Part shown: positions 22,501-33,760 of the stretch, one piece after another
Numbering within the stretch: position 1 is the stretch's first letter
Layout: the number at the start of each line of letters is the position of its first letter
Origin: Fasciolopsis buskii
Taxonomy: Eukaryota > Platyhelminthes > Trematoda > Plagiorchiida > Fasciolidae
Reading direction: 5' to 3'
Assembly (NCBI GenBank): GCA_008360955.1
Contig: LUCM01002871.1
Coordinates: forward strand, 192,979 to 256,978
DNA: 64,000 nt
Made by a program: the position numbers and the translations under genes
Notes under the pieces: model-generated
The model's input: the letters and a program-made list of their open reading frames with translations, nothing else
Databases searched by the model: none
Told to the model about the DNA's origin: nothing

Positions 22501-25500
22501 AATGAATCTACGACCTACGGCCGAGACAATTTTCCCGGGAAATCCCTCTCTTCAATCAAGCGAAAGACTCGGACAAATAACACCTGGTCCCTTGCTTGCT
22601 CTCTACGAGATGACTCCGTTTTAAGCTGGTTTAAATAGTCCATTGAATGCTCGATAAATGCGCATATTCTGTTTCTATCTGAGGCGTTTCAAGGATTTCA
22701 TTTTGACATTGGAACAACTTTGTCGATGAGGATTTGGTGTGTGTCGAAACGCAAGTAGCCCGATCACTGAAGTTCCTTCTATCGTTCACGAGACGCAGCA
22801 TTCATATTACTTACTTATTTAGTTTTAATGAGCAATCGCTTACAGAAGGACCGATGTCAAACAAGTCATGTCATATCCGGAGCGCAGATTGTGTCCTAAC
22901 ATGTTCTTTGAAGTTGCTCTTCCAGATTACAATATACGAACTTATTCCCGGCCGTTTAGTTAGTTTCATTGCAAAGTAAAGTCGTCAGATAACCCGATGG
23001 CTTGTGCAAAACTGAGTGGTACCCAGTCGGATCAAAACAAACGCATCAGTGTAAAATCAAAAACGAGAAAGACCAGAAATGCAAGCATCACTTCACCAGC
23101 CAATGCTCTATGGTTTGAACTGTTCTGAAACTTTGTAGCTGAGAAAATCTCTGTTTCTTAGAAACGTGCCAGAAACGCTTATCCGGAAAAGTTTGGGAAG
23201 ATATGCTATTCAGAACCAGTAGAAACCCATCGGCTGCACGTGGTCACCTCAGACACATTCATGACGAAAACATTTGTTGTCTAAAATGAATAAAATCAGA
23301 ATTCTATCTGCGTAATTAACAATCCAAGCATGCGAGTTGAAGTGGTGGAAAGACAAACGATTTCATCTGAAACGCGTGATTGGTGCATACGCAACTCTTT
23401 CCTCCAATGACTTGTCCCGCAGTATGAATGCCCCAGACAATTCACCCACGGCGCACCTGCACTGCACTCAGATGGTCAGAAACCAGAAACGAACGAATGA
23501 CGATTGAACAAAATATCAGCCCGAAGACCTTGGCTGACCCTCAGCATGGCAACACCATGCGATCTAGTCATCACACTCATGGTTACGTTCTTTACCAAGC
23601 AGACTATTTGAGTTCAACCGGTGAACTCTGAACGTCAAATAACCTTTAATGACTATGCCCATTTAGGTCCGCTGTCAGTCCGATCTTTGCCGACTTAGAT
23701 GTTCGGGGGGTTTGACCAATCCCCGGGCTGGTGAACTGAACCCCAAGAAATCATTTGGAGAATCAGGTTTGCTAATTCACGCACTGGTTTTTATGTCAGT
23801 TTAGGCCATTTAGAATCTTGCAGTTTCATTGTGAATAGAAGGTCGAATAACCTAGACACATTCGAATTACTGTCAACGTAGCAGGGTAAAACCGGATGCC
23901 AGTGAACAGGTATTGTCTGAATACGGCTGGCTGGTGTGTGAAACTACTATAATGTATACTTTTCTGTCCCTTCAAGGTCCCCGGATGATACGATATAGTA
24001 ACACTAAGAATGGGCAGCGAAATCAAGGCTATCACATTTCAATTCAGAACCGCAATCGATCACGAGGGTTGAGGAAAACTTTCTGGAACTTTCCGGAAAT
24101 GACAGATGGTTACCCAGCGCAAATAATTACATACAGTCCATCTGGCCAAAACTGTCAAAAATTTGTTTGGGGCACATTCCTTTTATAGTTTTGCCTGGAA
24201 ATATTTTTTTCCTGATCCTCGAGGTAGCTGGGTTTTACAATGATTGGGGGAATAAATCGATCGGCTGATCGGTCTCTTGGTGTTATCGATCGTATTTGTT
24301 CTATTCATAAGGAACAATGTAAGGGTTACAAAAGCTCTTTCCCCGGTGAACTTTCACATAGAATAGCAAATCGAATTCGGTTCATTCATGGAGTTAATCG
24401 ATAATTTTAATGCAAAGTCATGTGGCAGAAAAATCCTGAGACGACGGACGTGGTTGGTCGCCAACATAAGGGTTGACATGGTTGATCGTTCCCGTCCACC
24501 CATGCCGACCTTGAATCAAATTTTTCAAGTGACTTCTCGAGTATCGTGTTCTTCCCACAAACACATACCCTTGGAAGCAATTGCAGAATCTACTGCCACT
24601 ATTCATTCCCCATCCGCTCTGTGTACAGAATCGTGTTCGAGCCACAAAGGGCTCACTAACCCAATTGACTTAGACCTCATCCGTAAAACGGGTGCGACTC
24701 AGTTCTATCGATCTACAATATTTATCTAGTTCATATCTAACGTTCACGATTCTATGCAAAATATTGTGCAGGACGGACATTTCCGATGTTTGATTAACCT
24801 GCCTATCGAACCACACCTTTCATGTTGAAATCTAGACTCAGTCCCTTCAAATTGGTATTCTGCATCTCCGAGACGATAAACTACGACAAGTTAGAGAATC
24901 CGATTAGAGGCCGTTCACAAACCGGTTCACGTCCATTTACGTTTTGTCAAAAATCTATGCTAACAAGAAAATTAAACACTCCATCATGGACCGTTAGTCA
25001 GCAAAAGTGGTCATTTGCATTCATCTAAAAATGGAGTTGGGTGATCACAAAGACGTTTAGATCGACTTGTTAGCATCACTTGTGTTCGCGCATCGGATAC
25101 GTCCCGCTTGTCTGATCAGGGTAAGATTTTGTCACAAACTGCGAGCCTGAATCAGGACAAAAACCCGACCAGATCACACGTGTAAAGAACATTTGAATCA
25201 CACATTTCGCGCGCTTTACTTTTCGCATCGTTCATTCGTGTTTTCGAACCTTATAGGGAACAACAACTTCAAATTTAGACATTTAAAAATATCCGTAATT
25301 GGTAAACCAATGCATTTCTACCCAACTTAAATCGAAACAAATTAAGTTTTCCGGTGTCCCGGTCCGTTCACTTCTAACTAACCCTTGAAAACTTGATCCG
25401 TTGATTGTTCTCGGGTTCTATTGGAATTGCCGAATTGGACAATCTTATCCACGGGTGATATCGCTCGGGGCAAAGTTCGATCTTCAACCGGATCTGGCGT

Positions 25501-27600
25501 TTCAACTTTCAACTCCGTTGACGGAGTTGTTTTGGTTGTCTTTTTTGTTTCAGTTTGAGCTACAAAAGAAGCAGTGTATCATACACTGAAAGCTACCGAA
25601 ATATCTTTTTCCACAAGAACGATATAATCGAAATCATTAATTTGCAATTTGTTCTAGTTTGTCTGTCATCTTGTGCAACAGCGATTTGTTATTTGGTATT
25701 CCTATTCGTGATATAGTCAGTGCGCCGAAACACAATAGTATTTGGATTGGATACAAAAACTATCAGATATGACATGAAAGCTCCGTCGATTGTAACTATG
25801 GCAACCAAATAATCATCAATGAATGTTCACAAACATGGATGTCTTTAAACTGCAAGGAGAAAACTGTTGTTATGACCAAAAGCCCCGGGGTGGATATGTG
25901 CAAATTTCATAACAATTAAATATTGATTAAATGAATTCCCGCAATCAAAACAACAAAGTCAGTTTATGGTGGGTCGATAACTAATGATTTGCTAAGTATG
26001 CAAACGCATTTGGAGGTTCGAGAAATCGTAATTTTAAATATATTTTACTTGGCAAGATTCTTAGGAAAGTTCACGCATCTGATTTGCCCATTACGACTGG
26101 GGCACTTGCGATCGAGCTGGCTCAAGAAATAAGGTGATCAGATTGATCAAAAATAATTATTGTGTTTTGTTTACCGGGAAACAATCTTGTCATGCCGAAA
26201 ATGAGATTGTCTTCCAGAAAGCCCAAGCATCATGCGCATAACATTGGAATCGGTGCATACTACTTATGCGGTAGTTTACTTGCGACCTGAAAGTTCTCAA
26301 GAAAATGAACTCAATTTTACGGACAGCCGGCCCAATCAATTAGAAAGGAAGAAGAAAATCACACTGATTCCCATCTAATTTCCCGACTCTCGAAATCTTC
26401 TCGAATTAGGCTAAAAACAAGTCGGAAGTGTCCACCAGCTGTATGGTTGGGGTCCCGTTTGCATGGATATAAAGCTTGTTCCATCTTCCATGGACACATT
26501 TGTGCATGCGTTTTGCAAAGTACATTGATTAAATAAAACAATATCCTAGCGGATATACGCTTGAGGATGTTTGTTTCCCTATTTCTGAATATTTTTACAA
26601 ATCCGAACAATTTTGACAAAGCTCCCTGTCAGCGCCCGAAATAGTATGAATGCTCGTTTCCTTCAGCAATGGACTGGTAAAATCACGGCTCAGGAATCGA
26701 AAAGTTGTCGTGTTAGTCATCCCGAACAATATCAAATTGCCCAAGGGAAAATGAAGACAGTCATGCATAGCAACGAACGCGATAAATCAGCTGATCAAAC
26801 AGACCAAAACAGGTTGCTGATTTCAGTAAGCGGTAGGTGGTAACTGGTAAAGCAAAATCAAATAAGGTTTGCCTTATCTGTGGTCATTGGATTAGTCGGC
26901 GTTGATTTCGAAGTGGTCCTACATGGATAGGCTTGTTGAGAAGGGTTCGCAAGCAAAACACTGGAATGTGCGGCCATTTCCTCACCCATGCCTCGTGACT
27001 TACAGTTAACAGTTATTCGTGATTTCATTCCCCATTTTGGTATGTCAGGTGCCTTTAAATTAGTTTCTACATTCTTGATTCGAAATAAATTAACTTGCCA
27101 ATTTTCAGGTACCACCACCAACGCTGTTAGCACTTTGGCATGTTAGACCTTCTTCTCGTTAGATTACGTTATTCGAGAAACCCCTGTATTGCTGCTCGAT
27201 TGGCTATCTCCTACTTCTCTGTTTAGCCAATTATATTAGTAACTACATTAGTAACTATAAGATTTTATAAGTTATAGGTTGTAATTTGAGTTTTGTCGTT
27301 TCTCACGGTGACATTTCAGCCTCTTTATTATTCTCTCTCTACTGACCTTTCTTCCCAATGGGCAACAGCTACAATTTTAGTTCCACAGACCATGTCAAAC
27401 TTGTTCCAAAACAGTACGCTTCATACAATGCACAAAGTAAGACCTCGGTTAGGAGTCGTAACAAAACGTGGTACGAACAGTAAACAAGGAAACTGGATTT
27501 TTCACGGCTGTCGTTGTCGAAAAAAAGAAGTAGATCGAAAAGGAACCAGGGGAAAAAGTTATTTTCGTTTAACACAAATATACTCTGTTTTATCTTGCAG
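19570..27600. other. 8 kb with no recognised gene
   Basis: Both strands hold only short frames. The strongest single signal is a textbook acceptor at 25536-25552 (pyrimidine run ending TTTTTTGTTTCAG) followed by an 11-codon tail FELQKKQCIIH and a stop, then a perfect AGTGTAT-C-ATACACT palindrome. It could be a tiny last exon, but no partner is visible. Frames at 21227-21538, 21394-21779 (minus), 24388-24729 and 26359-26619 (minus) are the longest and match nothing I know. No repeats shared with the rest of the window were seen. Confidence 0.35.
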
Positions 27601-27676
27601 TGATTTTAAAGTTGTCCGAAATAGGGTTTGAACTATTCGCCAAATTAATTTCCGGGAAATACGAAAGAGAACATTG
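27601..27676 (+). CDS. Candidate internal exon, unknown protein
   Basis: A strong acceptor (TCTGTTTTATCTTGCAG ending at 27600) and a donor-like CATTG|GTAAAAAC at 27677 bound 76 bases. One frame is open throughout, with peptide ILKLSEIGFELFAKLISGKY then EREH. The exon would start in phase 1 and end in phase 2. The donor is only fair, and neighbouring exons are not identified. The alternative frame over 27293-27631 ignores the acceptor and looks less likely. Confidence 0.3.
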
Positions 27677-27775
27677 GTAAAAACTACTGCTGCAACTAGT
27701 ACTGCTACTACTACTACTGCCGACACTACTAACACTACTACTAACATCATCATCACAACCGCTAGTACCGGTGTT
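27677..27775. repeat. Imperfect (ACT)n / (ATC)n microsatellite
   Basis: Threonine- or valine-coding-looking frames here are just the ACT/ATC repeat. Low complexity, not coding. Confidence 0.9.
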
Positions 27776-27840
27776 TCTAATTTCAGTAACAGTACTGTTC
27801 CTATTTGCGTAATCGCGAATACCACGACTACTAGTGCCCA

Positions 27841-28012
27841 GGCCGGCGGTGGCCAACCGGATAAGATCGTGACTTTTGGACGTGAAAGTCACGGGTTCGA
27901 ATCCTCCAACCGCCGGCCTACTGCCTCACTTGGCAGCCTTCTGTTGGCCCTAGCCCCCGTCCTGGAAGACGATGTGCATTGCTACTTCATTAATAAAGGA
28001 AGTAAAAGATAA
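27841..28012 (+). mobile_element. tRNA-derived SINE (family A, copy 2, best preserved)
   Basis: The head at 27841-27918 is closed by a perfect 10-base inverted repeat, GGCCGGCGGT/ACCGCCGGCC, like an extended acceptor stem, and contains ACGGGTTCGAATCCTCC, a canonical Pol III B box. Body: CTCACTTGGCAGCCTTCTGT, GGCCCTAGCCCCCGTCCTGG, GATGTGCATTGCTACTTCAT. It ends TAATAAAGGAAGTAAAAGAT with short AAAAGAT units as a tail. Shared with 1370-1560 and 47846-48004. SINEs with such heads are transcribed by Pol III and mobilised by a partner LINE; the partner is not known here. Confidence 0.8.
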
Positions 28013-28015
28013 AAG

Positions 28016-28192
28016 ATGGTAGAAAAGATGCTACCACAAGGACAAAAATTGGAGCAGCACATCATCAGCAAACTGCAGTGTCAAGCAAATCGCATTGCCG
28101 ACGTAGATGCACAGTATGAACTGACTGATCACATACCAGATGTAGAAGAAGGACCGGGCGAAAGGCCAAAGGCTTCTGGAAAATATCAATGA
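28016..28192 (+). CDS. Small open frame immediately after a SINE
   Basis: ATG to TGA, 58 codons, starting four bases after the SINE tail. The peptide begins MVEKMLPQGQKLEQH and is acidic in its second half (DHIPDVEEGPGERPK). Composition is protein-like, but there is no domain, no splice signal and no poly(A) signal. It may be part of an unrecognised retroelement or a chance frame. Confidence 0.2.
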   Translation: MVEKMLPQGQKLEQHIISKLQCQANRIADVDAQYELTDHIPDVEEGPGERPKASGKYQ

Positions 28193-28572
28193 AAATGTGT
28201 TCACATCATAGCGGTTTGCGATTTCTCTCATTTCGAATAATAGGTAGAGGTGTCGTGCGGAGTCTGAGTACTGCGTCGACTGTAATAAGCCCCGGTCTTT
28301 GCCCACATGTCTGCGCACGGTTAGAACGGGTTAAGAAGAGAACATACGTAATATGCAGATGGGGATATCTGATGGAGATGATACGGCATCTGTGACAACA
28401 GAGGAAGGCAGCAGGCGGATGGTAGGAAGTGTGCCGGTGTTTTTATGAGTGGTGGGTGTTGAAGTTAGGGTGACAAGTATGAATCGCCGTAAATGGTTTC
28501 GACAGCGTTTTGTTTTGCTTCAGGGATATTTTAGGTGGTTGTTCGGTCAGAGGAGTATGCGGCCTTTTTGGT
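28193..28572. other. No gene recognised
   Basis: GC-moderate DNA with no supported feature. Confidence 0.4.
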
Positions 28573-28665
28573 GAATGATATATGTTAACGAACCAGGTGT
28601 CGTTTTTAATTACGCAATGTTTCGGACTACCGTGGGTAGTCTTTCTCAAGCACAGCGTTTAGTCT
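28573..28665 (-). mobile_element. Partial Penelope-like repeat (family C, copy 4)
   Basis: On the minus strand it reads CTTGAGAAAGACTACCC, loop, GGTAGTCCGAAACATTGC, then ATCATTCACC-like DNA further on. It has an extra C between stem II and GAAAC. Lies about 300 bases from copy 5 in opposite orientation. Confidence 0.5.
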
Positions 28666-28972
28666 GATCAACGTGACTAGAGGGTGGACGTAGCGAGACA
28701 GATGGGTTTAGTTATCTGGTCTGGCAAGTGTATTACTTGAACTAATAGGTCGGGTGGAAATTAGTTGCCCTTCACGTCATGCGCAACGGTGGTGGTGGGG
28801 TCAACTGGCGTTGGTGTTTATTTCTCAAGCGTTTCGGTGTACCGTATCTCTGTCCGTCTTTGGGCATGAACCGGCAAACATATGTTCGGTGCAGATTCTG
28901 AATCCATGTTGGATTCACATTCACAAACGCACAGACAACTAAACACCTGTTGGCATGTGAGCGTCTCCTCAG

Positions 28973-29137
28973 TCGTTTGATTGTAAAACGTGCCTTGAGA
29001 AAGACTACCCACGGTATTCGAAACGTTGGCGCATTACATCTACCAACACACACTGTGTTGTTAACTTTATACCATTCACAATTAAAACCAGTACATGGTA
29101 GTTCGATTTGTCCATGCACTCCTTAGGTCATTTGGTC
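28973..29137 (+). mobile_element. Penelope-like terminal repeat (family C, copy 5)
   Basis: Continuous order of blocks: GATTGTAAAACGTGCCTTGA, GAAAGACTACCCACGG, TATTCGAAACGTTGGCGC, ACACTGTGTTGTTAAC, TACCATTCACAATTAAAACC, TACATGGTAG, CTCCTTAGGTCATTTGGTCC. In copies 1 and 3 the last part is found inverted and in front, so this copy probably shows the native order. GAAAC is intact; stem II has one mismatch. Confidence 0.6.
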
Positions 29138-29898
29138 CTGATGTTTGCAAAATGTGCACTTCTTCACTCCCGACCCTTCTCCACTCACCCACAACATCTA
29201 GTCTGCTAAGCAAACTCTGAGAAATGATCGGTGTTAACACTTGAAATTGTTATCGTCGTTCAATCATCAGAATGAAGCAATCACGATATTGCTTCTTGGC
29301 CTAGAATATAGCCACAGTCGTATGCCTTGTAATCGTCTCTCGATTTTCATCATAATTTCATTCAAATGTGCTCGGCTTCTTTAACTGGATCAGTAAAACT
29401 TCGTCGCTGTTGGCGCTTCAGTTGAATAGTTACAAAACCTTTGCGATCAAATACTCTCGAGTGAATCAGAAGGACAGGTCAACGGACCGCGACGTGGTTA
29501 TTCCCAGTCAAATTAAATCAACTTACTTTTCTTTTTGGCGTCTTTCGACTCTGTCCCTTTTGGATGATGGTGAACAGAATAGAAATCAAAGATGAATTTG
29601 CATTCGTACTAATACTATTAGAATCTTAGGTACCTGAAATGGCATCGCTAGAGTCCAGATAAAAGAGTGATGGTGAAAATTGGCGAGCGAATGGCAGACG
29701 TTCGGGCCAATTTCATGCTGCAAGATTTTGAAGGTTTTGTTTTCCATACTGTTGTGTGAGTTTCAATGAAAATTACTGACCATAAGATTAAATTTCGACT
29801 GCCGAAACTGCAGGGCATTATCTTTCATAATCAAATACAGTTTCTTAGACGTCCTTAAAATAAATGTGGAATCATTTCAGCTGTGAATAGTTTTTGAT
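29138..29898. other. No gene recognised
   Basis: A 75-codon plus-strand frame (29368-29595) has no supporting signals. Confidence 0.35.
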
Positions 29899-29978
29899 TC
29901 CGGTGGGATTCGAGTCCACACGCGGTCGCGATCAGCGTATTTGTACCGCACGCGCTTTGCTAGCTGCGCTAGGAGGCC
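29899..29978 (-). pseudogene. tRNA-like relic (elongator tRNA-Met-like)
   Basis: On the minus strand: GGCCTCCTAGCGCAGCTAGC, AAAGCGCG, a middle part, GTGGACTCGAATCCCAC. The start matches the 5' part of animal elongator tRNA-Met (GCCTCC-TAGCGCAG), with A box TAGCGCAGCTAG, a GCGC/GCGC D-stem and a B-box-like GGACTCGAATCCC closed by GTGG/CCAC. The acceptor ends do not pair, no CAT anticodon is present, and an additional GC-rich hairpin-like piece lies before the T arm. It is a pseudo-tRNA or a SINE head, not a working tRNA. Confidence 0.5.
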
Positions 29979-30583
29979 ATGCTGAATGATTTTCGGGTGT
30001 TTCAGATAAGAACCACTGGTTACCCGCCGAAACTATGCAAACGCACGGCACCCTGTAATCAGTAATTTGACCGAACTCAAACGGCCAACACTGTAGCTTT
30101 CGAATGTAGAGGATAACAAGTTATAGCTAGCGGGGATCGATGTGCAATCTGACATGTACCAACCTCGATTGTCTAAGTAATGATCGACTGGAGCTTAAAC
30201 AATCGGCTGGCAAAGACTACAGGGAGACCCCCCCTGGCAAGGGTGTGACATAAAGGCGCGAAGCCAGGGAAATGGTTTCTAGCATTATGTAATGGAGATC
30301 CAAAAGATACGTGCAAATCTTTCTCAGTTCCCTCTTGGTCCGATTCATTCATTTTTATTCGTGTACTCTAAGTCTCCTGAGGATTCATTCCAAACCGACT
30401 CACGACATACTTAACTATCATGCCACGAACCACATTTTCGTACACTGACGAATCAGCTAATTCGATCAAATAAAACTGACTGTCACTTTCGATATTTAGG
30501 TGGGGACGCGTGCTAACGCGCCGCTGCCTTGACAATGGGATTTTAAAGCTTTGCCTGGTCACTCCAAGCAAGAACTCTGTCAG
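29979..30583. other. No gene recognised; protein-like minus frame
   Basis: A minus-strand frame at 30368-30571 contains SQFYLIELADSSVYENVV and is unusually protein-like. It abuts the plus-strand candidate exon below. I could not decide between strands and find no known domain. Confidence 0.25.
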
Positions 30584-30668
30584 CTGCGGGAAATGAAATC
30601 ATCCATTCTCGGGATTGGGCGAAAAGCCAAAGAATCAGCTCCGGCGTCTCAAATCAGTTCGTGTTCCA
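30584..30668 (+). CDS. Candidate internal exon, unknown protein
   Basis: Bounded by an acceptor-like CTCTGTCAG (ending 30583) and a strong donor CCA|GTAAGT at 30669. One frame is open across all 85 bases and about 17 codons further upstream. Peptide: LREMKSSILGIGRKAKESAP followed by a Ser-rich end. It would start in phase 0 and end in phase 1. No family recognised. The opposite strand also has a decent frame just upstream. Confidence 0.3.
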
Positions 30669-32352
30669 GTAAGTGGAAATTTCGTGTTCACTAAAAATGT
30701 TACCAGCCGAACTGGTGGGCTGTCAATGCGTACAGCCACCACAGATCCCTTTTCGCATAACCGGATTTTGCGCGAGAAAACCAGTTTTGCAATATGTTAC
30801 ACTCGTTGAGCTCAACAATGACAATTTTCTAACCGTTTCATCTACGTAGTGATATTGACCAATAGACTTTTAAGTCCCGTATTTCGCAAATCACTTTGCT
30901 TTTCTGGGTCTACTAAAAATCAACCGTGGTCGGGGATACACGGACAAAGTTTCCTTACCTTTTCCCTTTGAAACACCAAGTCCTGAATGGAGAGGCATTG
31001 GTGGCACGAATAAGATCGTTTTCCATATCACGGGCACGTCTCGAAATCATGAAAAGTAAGCCGGATTAATTGGTCCATGGCGCCAATGATTCACAAATAC
31101 CATAATAAATCAGTGTGGGCCAATGGATGCCGTGGTTTATGAATTCCCGTTGTTCATTATAAACAGGACAAGGCAATCGAACTAGAAAAAGTTTTAACCC
31201 CAAGGCCCCGGAGGCATTACGTAAATTTACGCGGGAAAATTAGCACCTACTTCTGTTTTCTGATTGCATGCTCAAACAAGACAAGGGTGACAACCGACAA
31301 TTCTAACGACCGATTATAATTCATTATTGGCAACTATCTAACAATCTGTTGCCGATTAGGCTTTTCAGATGGTTATCAACCTAGGGTCGGAAGGCAGCAA
31401 AAGACCAGTTCCGACTAAATGACAAAAATGGACGGGGAATAACACCGGCGAGTCTTGTATCGATTGTGCTGCGAGATGTTCAGTAATATTTGCCAAACTT
31501 GAGGGGCACGGTGACGAAAACGAATTTGACAATTATGTTAAATAAATGGGAAAACTGGTGCTTATTTCTGTTCAGATTAACGATTTCTTTAGTTCCTGCT
31601 CGTAGAGTTACGTATTTAGGTCACAAATGCTTGAACATTACCGGTCTGATTATGCACCAGTGGTTTCACCGTGGACGGTGTAAAAATGACTGTGACTTAA
31701 ACACGCAACTTTGGAATTAGAATCTCTAGCAAAGACGGCTTTGTTGTGCAGTATTCAGAACGAATTTCAAGGTTTGTAAACCGAATCACCTGGCACATAT
31801 CACAACAAACATTTGAACATACTGACGAAAAGTTGCTCGTACTATTGTAACCAACCGATTTAGAACACCAAATGTAGAATAATAGTTATGTCATTTTAAT
31901 ATGCAGCGATTCAGTCCCTGTCATTTTACTACTGGGTTGAAAATGGTGAGCTAGAATGGCACGAAATCGATTTGAATCATGCACTTTGACAGAATGCAAC
32001 GTGCACACTCCGACAGCATTCTGTTTTTGGTCAAGATATTCCAACTTGTATGCCTGTAATTTCAATTCCGAACAGGCGCACCCAATTACGGGTGATGGGT
32101 AGTTTAACATTTCCCGGAACATCACGTGTTGGCGACATGCTTTCCAAGCTCCCAAATATTGTCATCAGATGACATGACTGTCATGATTCTGAAAATAAAT
32201 TGTACTCTTTCGGGATATCATAAGAATTGTTATTATATGGGCCACTTTTCCTCGAATTTACGAGCGGAAAGGCTTGACAAAATATTTCTAGATCCCTTTA
32301 GTTTGGTGCTCGTTTATCCTATAGGAACCCAGTCAAACAAACGGATATAACT
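30669..32352. other. No gene recognised
   Basis: Short frames on both strands; no repeats or RNA genes seen. Confidence 0.4.
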
Positions 32353-32627
32353 TTCCATGAAATAATTCACCATGTGATATCATCGCTCAACTCACAAATA
32401 TGAAACCATGTAAGCAGTGTACAGCTGTTTCATTCAGCTTGTTAGGAATCATCAGCAGTGCATATGGACCGCGCCCGAACTGGGACGCGAACCCGGGACG
32501 AACGATTGTGAGTCGAATGCCTTAGCCATTACGCTACTGGGCAGGCTCTGAACAGCTGTGCAGTGCTTCTATGGTTTCTTTAGTGTGAGTTGAGCAATGA
32601 TATCTCATGGTGAATTATTTCATGAAA
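32353..32627 (-). mobile_element. Palindromic SINE-B copy with tRNA-like centre (copy 2)
   Basis: The left arm (about 32355-32428) runs CATGAAATAATTCACCATG ... ATCGCTCAACTCACAAA ... AAACCATG ... GTACAGCTGTT. The right arm (32551-32626) is its imperfect complement over some 72 bases. Between them, on the minus strand at 32471-32542, lies the tRNA-like head with GCCCAGTAGCGTAATGGC, GGGTTCGCGTCCC (B box) and GTTCGGGC. Compared with the 44.8 kb copies, the 5' extension (AGAAGTCATCTATT block) is missing and replaced by an inverted copy of the 3' tail. This looks like a fold-back derivative of the SINE. Confidence 0.7.
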
Positions 32628-33652
32628 ACATTCAATTTCTTCCTACTAACATACAAATTTTATTTTATTTTGTTTACTCCACATACAAGAAGTAGGAATC
32701 ATTTATTCAATGGAGCTAATGTCAATTGGGCCACGTGAGGAATCGAACCAGTGATTGTCAGATTGAGAGGTCAAGTTGAGTCGAAATGTAGCAAAGCATA
32801 GCTGAAGACTACTTATTTCAGTCTGACGACCTGCTCACACAAATGGATCAACGCTGAGAAGAAAGCTTCATCGGCGCTTTTTTGTACTCTGAGTTCCTCA
32901 AAAATTTTGCATCATGTTTTAACGCCCTAACGACACTCGATTGTATGACCAACAGATCGTGAAGAAAAGTTCCAAGACTACAGTATAGTCTGCTAAAATG
33001 CGGGAAATACTTTGTAAATAGCATGCAATTCTAGTCCCTGTATTGTGCTACAAGCGGTTTTAAATTTGAGCGCCAATTTTTGCAAATAAGTCCGCAGTTT
33101 CGAAAGACGGCTTGAAAAAAGGATTCGTCTCATGCCACATTCAAACTGGCAAATAAGAAATCACCGACACTTCTTGAAAGTGTCTTCTCCGCGATTCCCT
33201 GTTGTTGGGATACGAAGAGAACTCCGAACGAAAACAAATGTGTATCACAGGTCGTGGTCGATAGACTACCAGGATTGGCCATATCGTCTTCTTCAACTGT
33301 GTTGCAACACAATCGGGCACCGATCAATAATCAATAATCATTGACTATTTCCCAAAATGTGGTCTACTAGTTTGCAATACGTCCGAATTTAACGAAAATT
33401 TGTGAAAGATCTACTAAGTTTGTTTACACACGACGGGTTTCAGTAAGCGGTTAGGTGAGGCAACGTGGATTACAAATTCACCGAGGTGTATGAAAAAAGT
33501 CTCTGCATTATTTGTATTCTAGAAACCAAAATAATAGCAAATCGAAAAGGGCCGATTCCATGAAGAGAGCATTCGAAAACCCAGCACTCTGAAATGATGC
33601 AATGTGTATCAGCTGACAACAAATGATGGTATTATTAGTGTTCGAAACATAC
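32628..33652. other. No gene recognised
   Basis: Short overlapping frames at 33130-33344 on both strands. None supported. Confidence 0.35.
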
Positions 33653-33760
33653 CTGTACTGAATGGATTCATAGAAGAGTACCAGTCGGAACCTGTGCCTA
33701 AAAGAACAACTCTTGTTTGAAGATTCACATCGCAAATGATAATACCGTTACATTCGGAAG
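33653..33760 (-). CDS. Best-bounded candidate internal exon, unknown protein
   Basis: On the minus strand, a strong acceptor (GCCTTTAACTTACTCAG) and a strong donor (ACAG|GTATGT) enclose exactly 108 bases, phase 1 at both ends. The open frame gives SECNGIIICDVNLQTRVVLL then GTGSDWYSSMNPFST. Symmetrical phase 1-1 exons are typical of extracellular modules. I do not recognise the module; with only two Cys it is not a standard EGF or sushi repeat. No partner exons were found, so the gene would have long introns. Confidence 0.4.

Noticed and set aside
27590..27892. Serine/threonine/valine-rich frames on both strands
   Set aside because: Translation of the ACT/ATC microsatellite and the SINE head.
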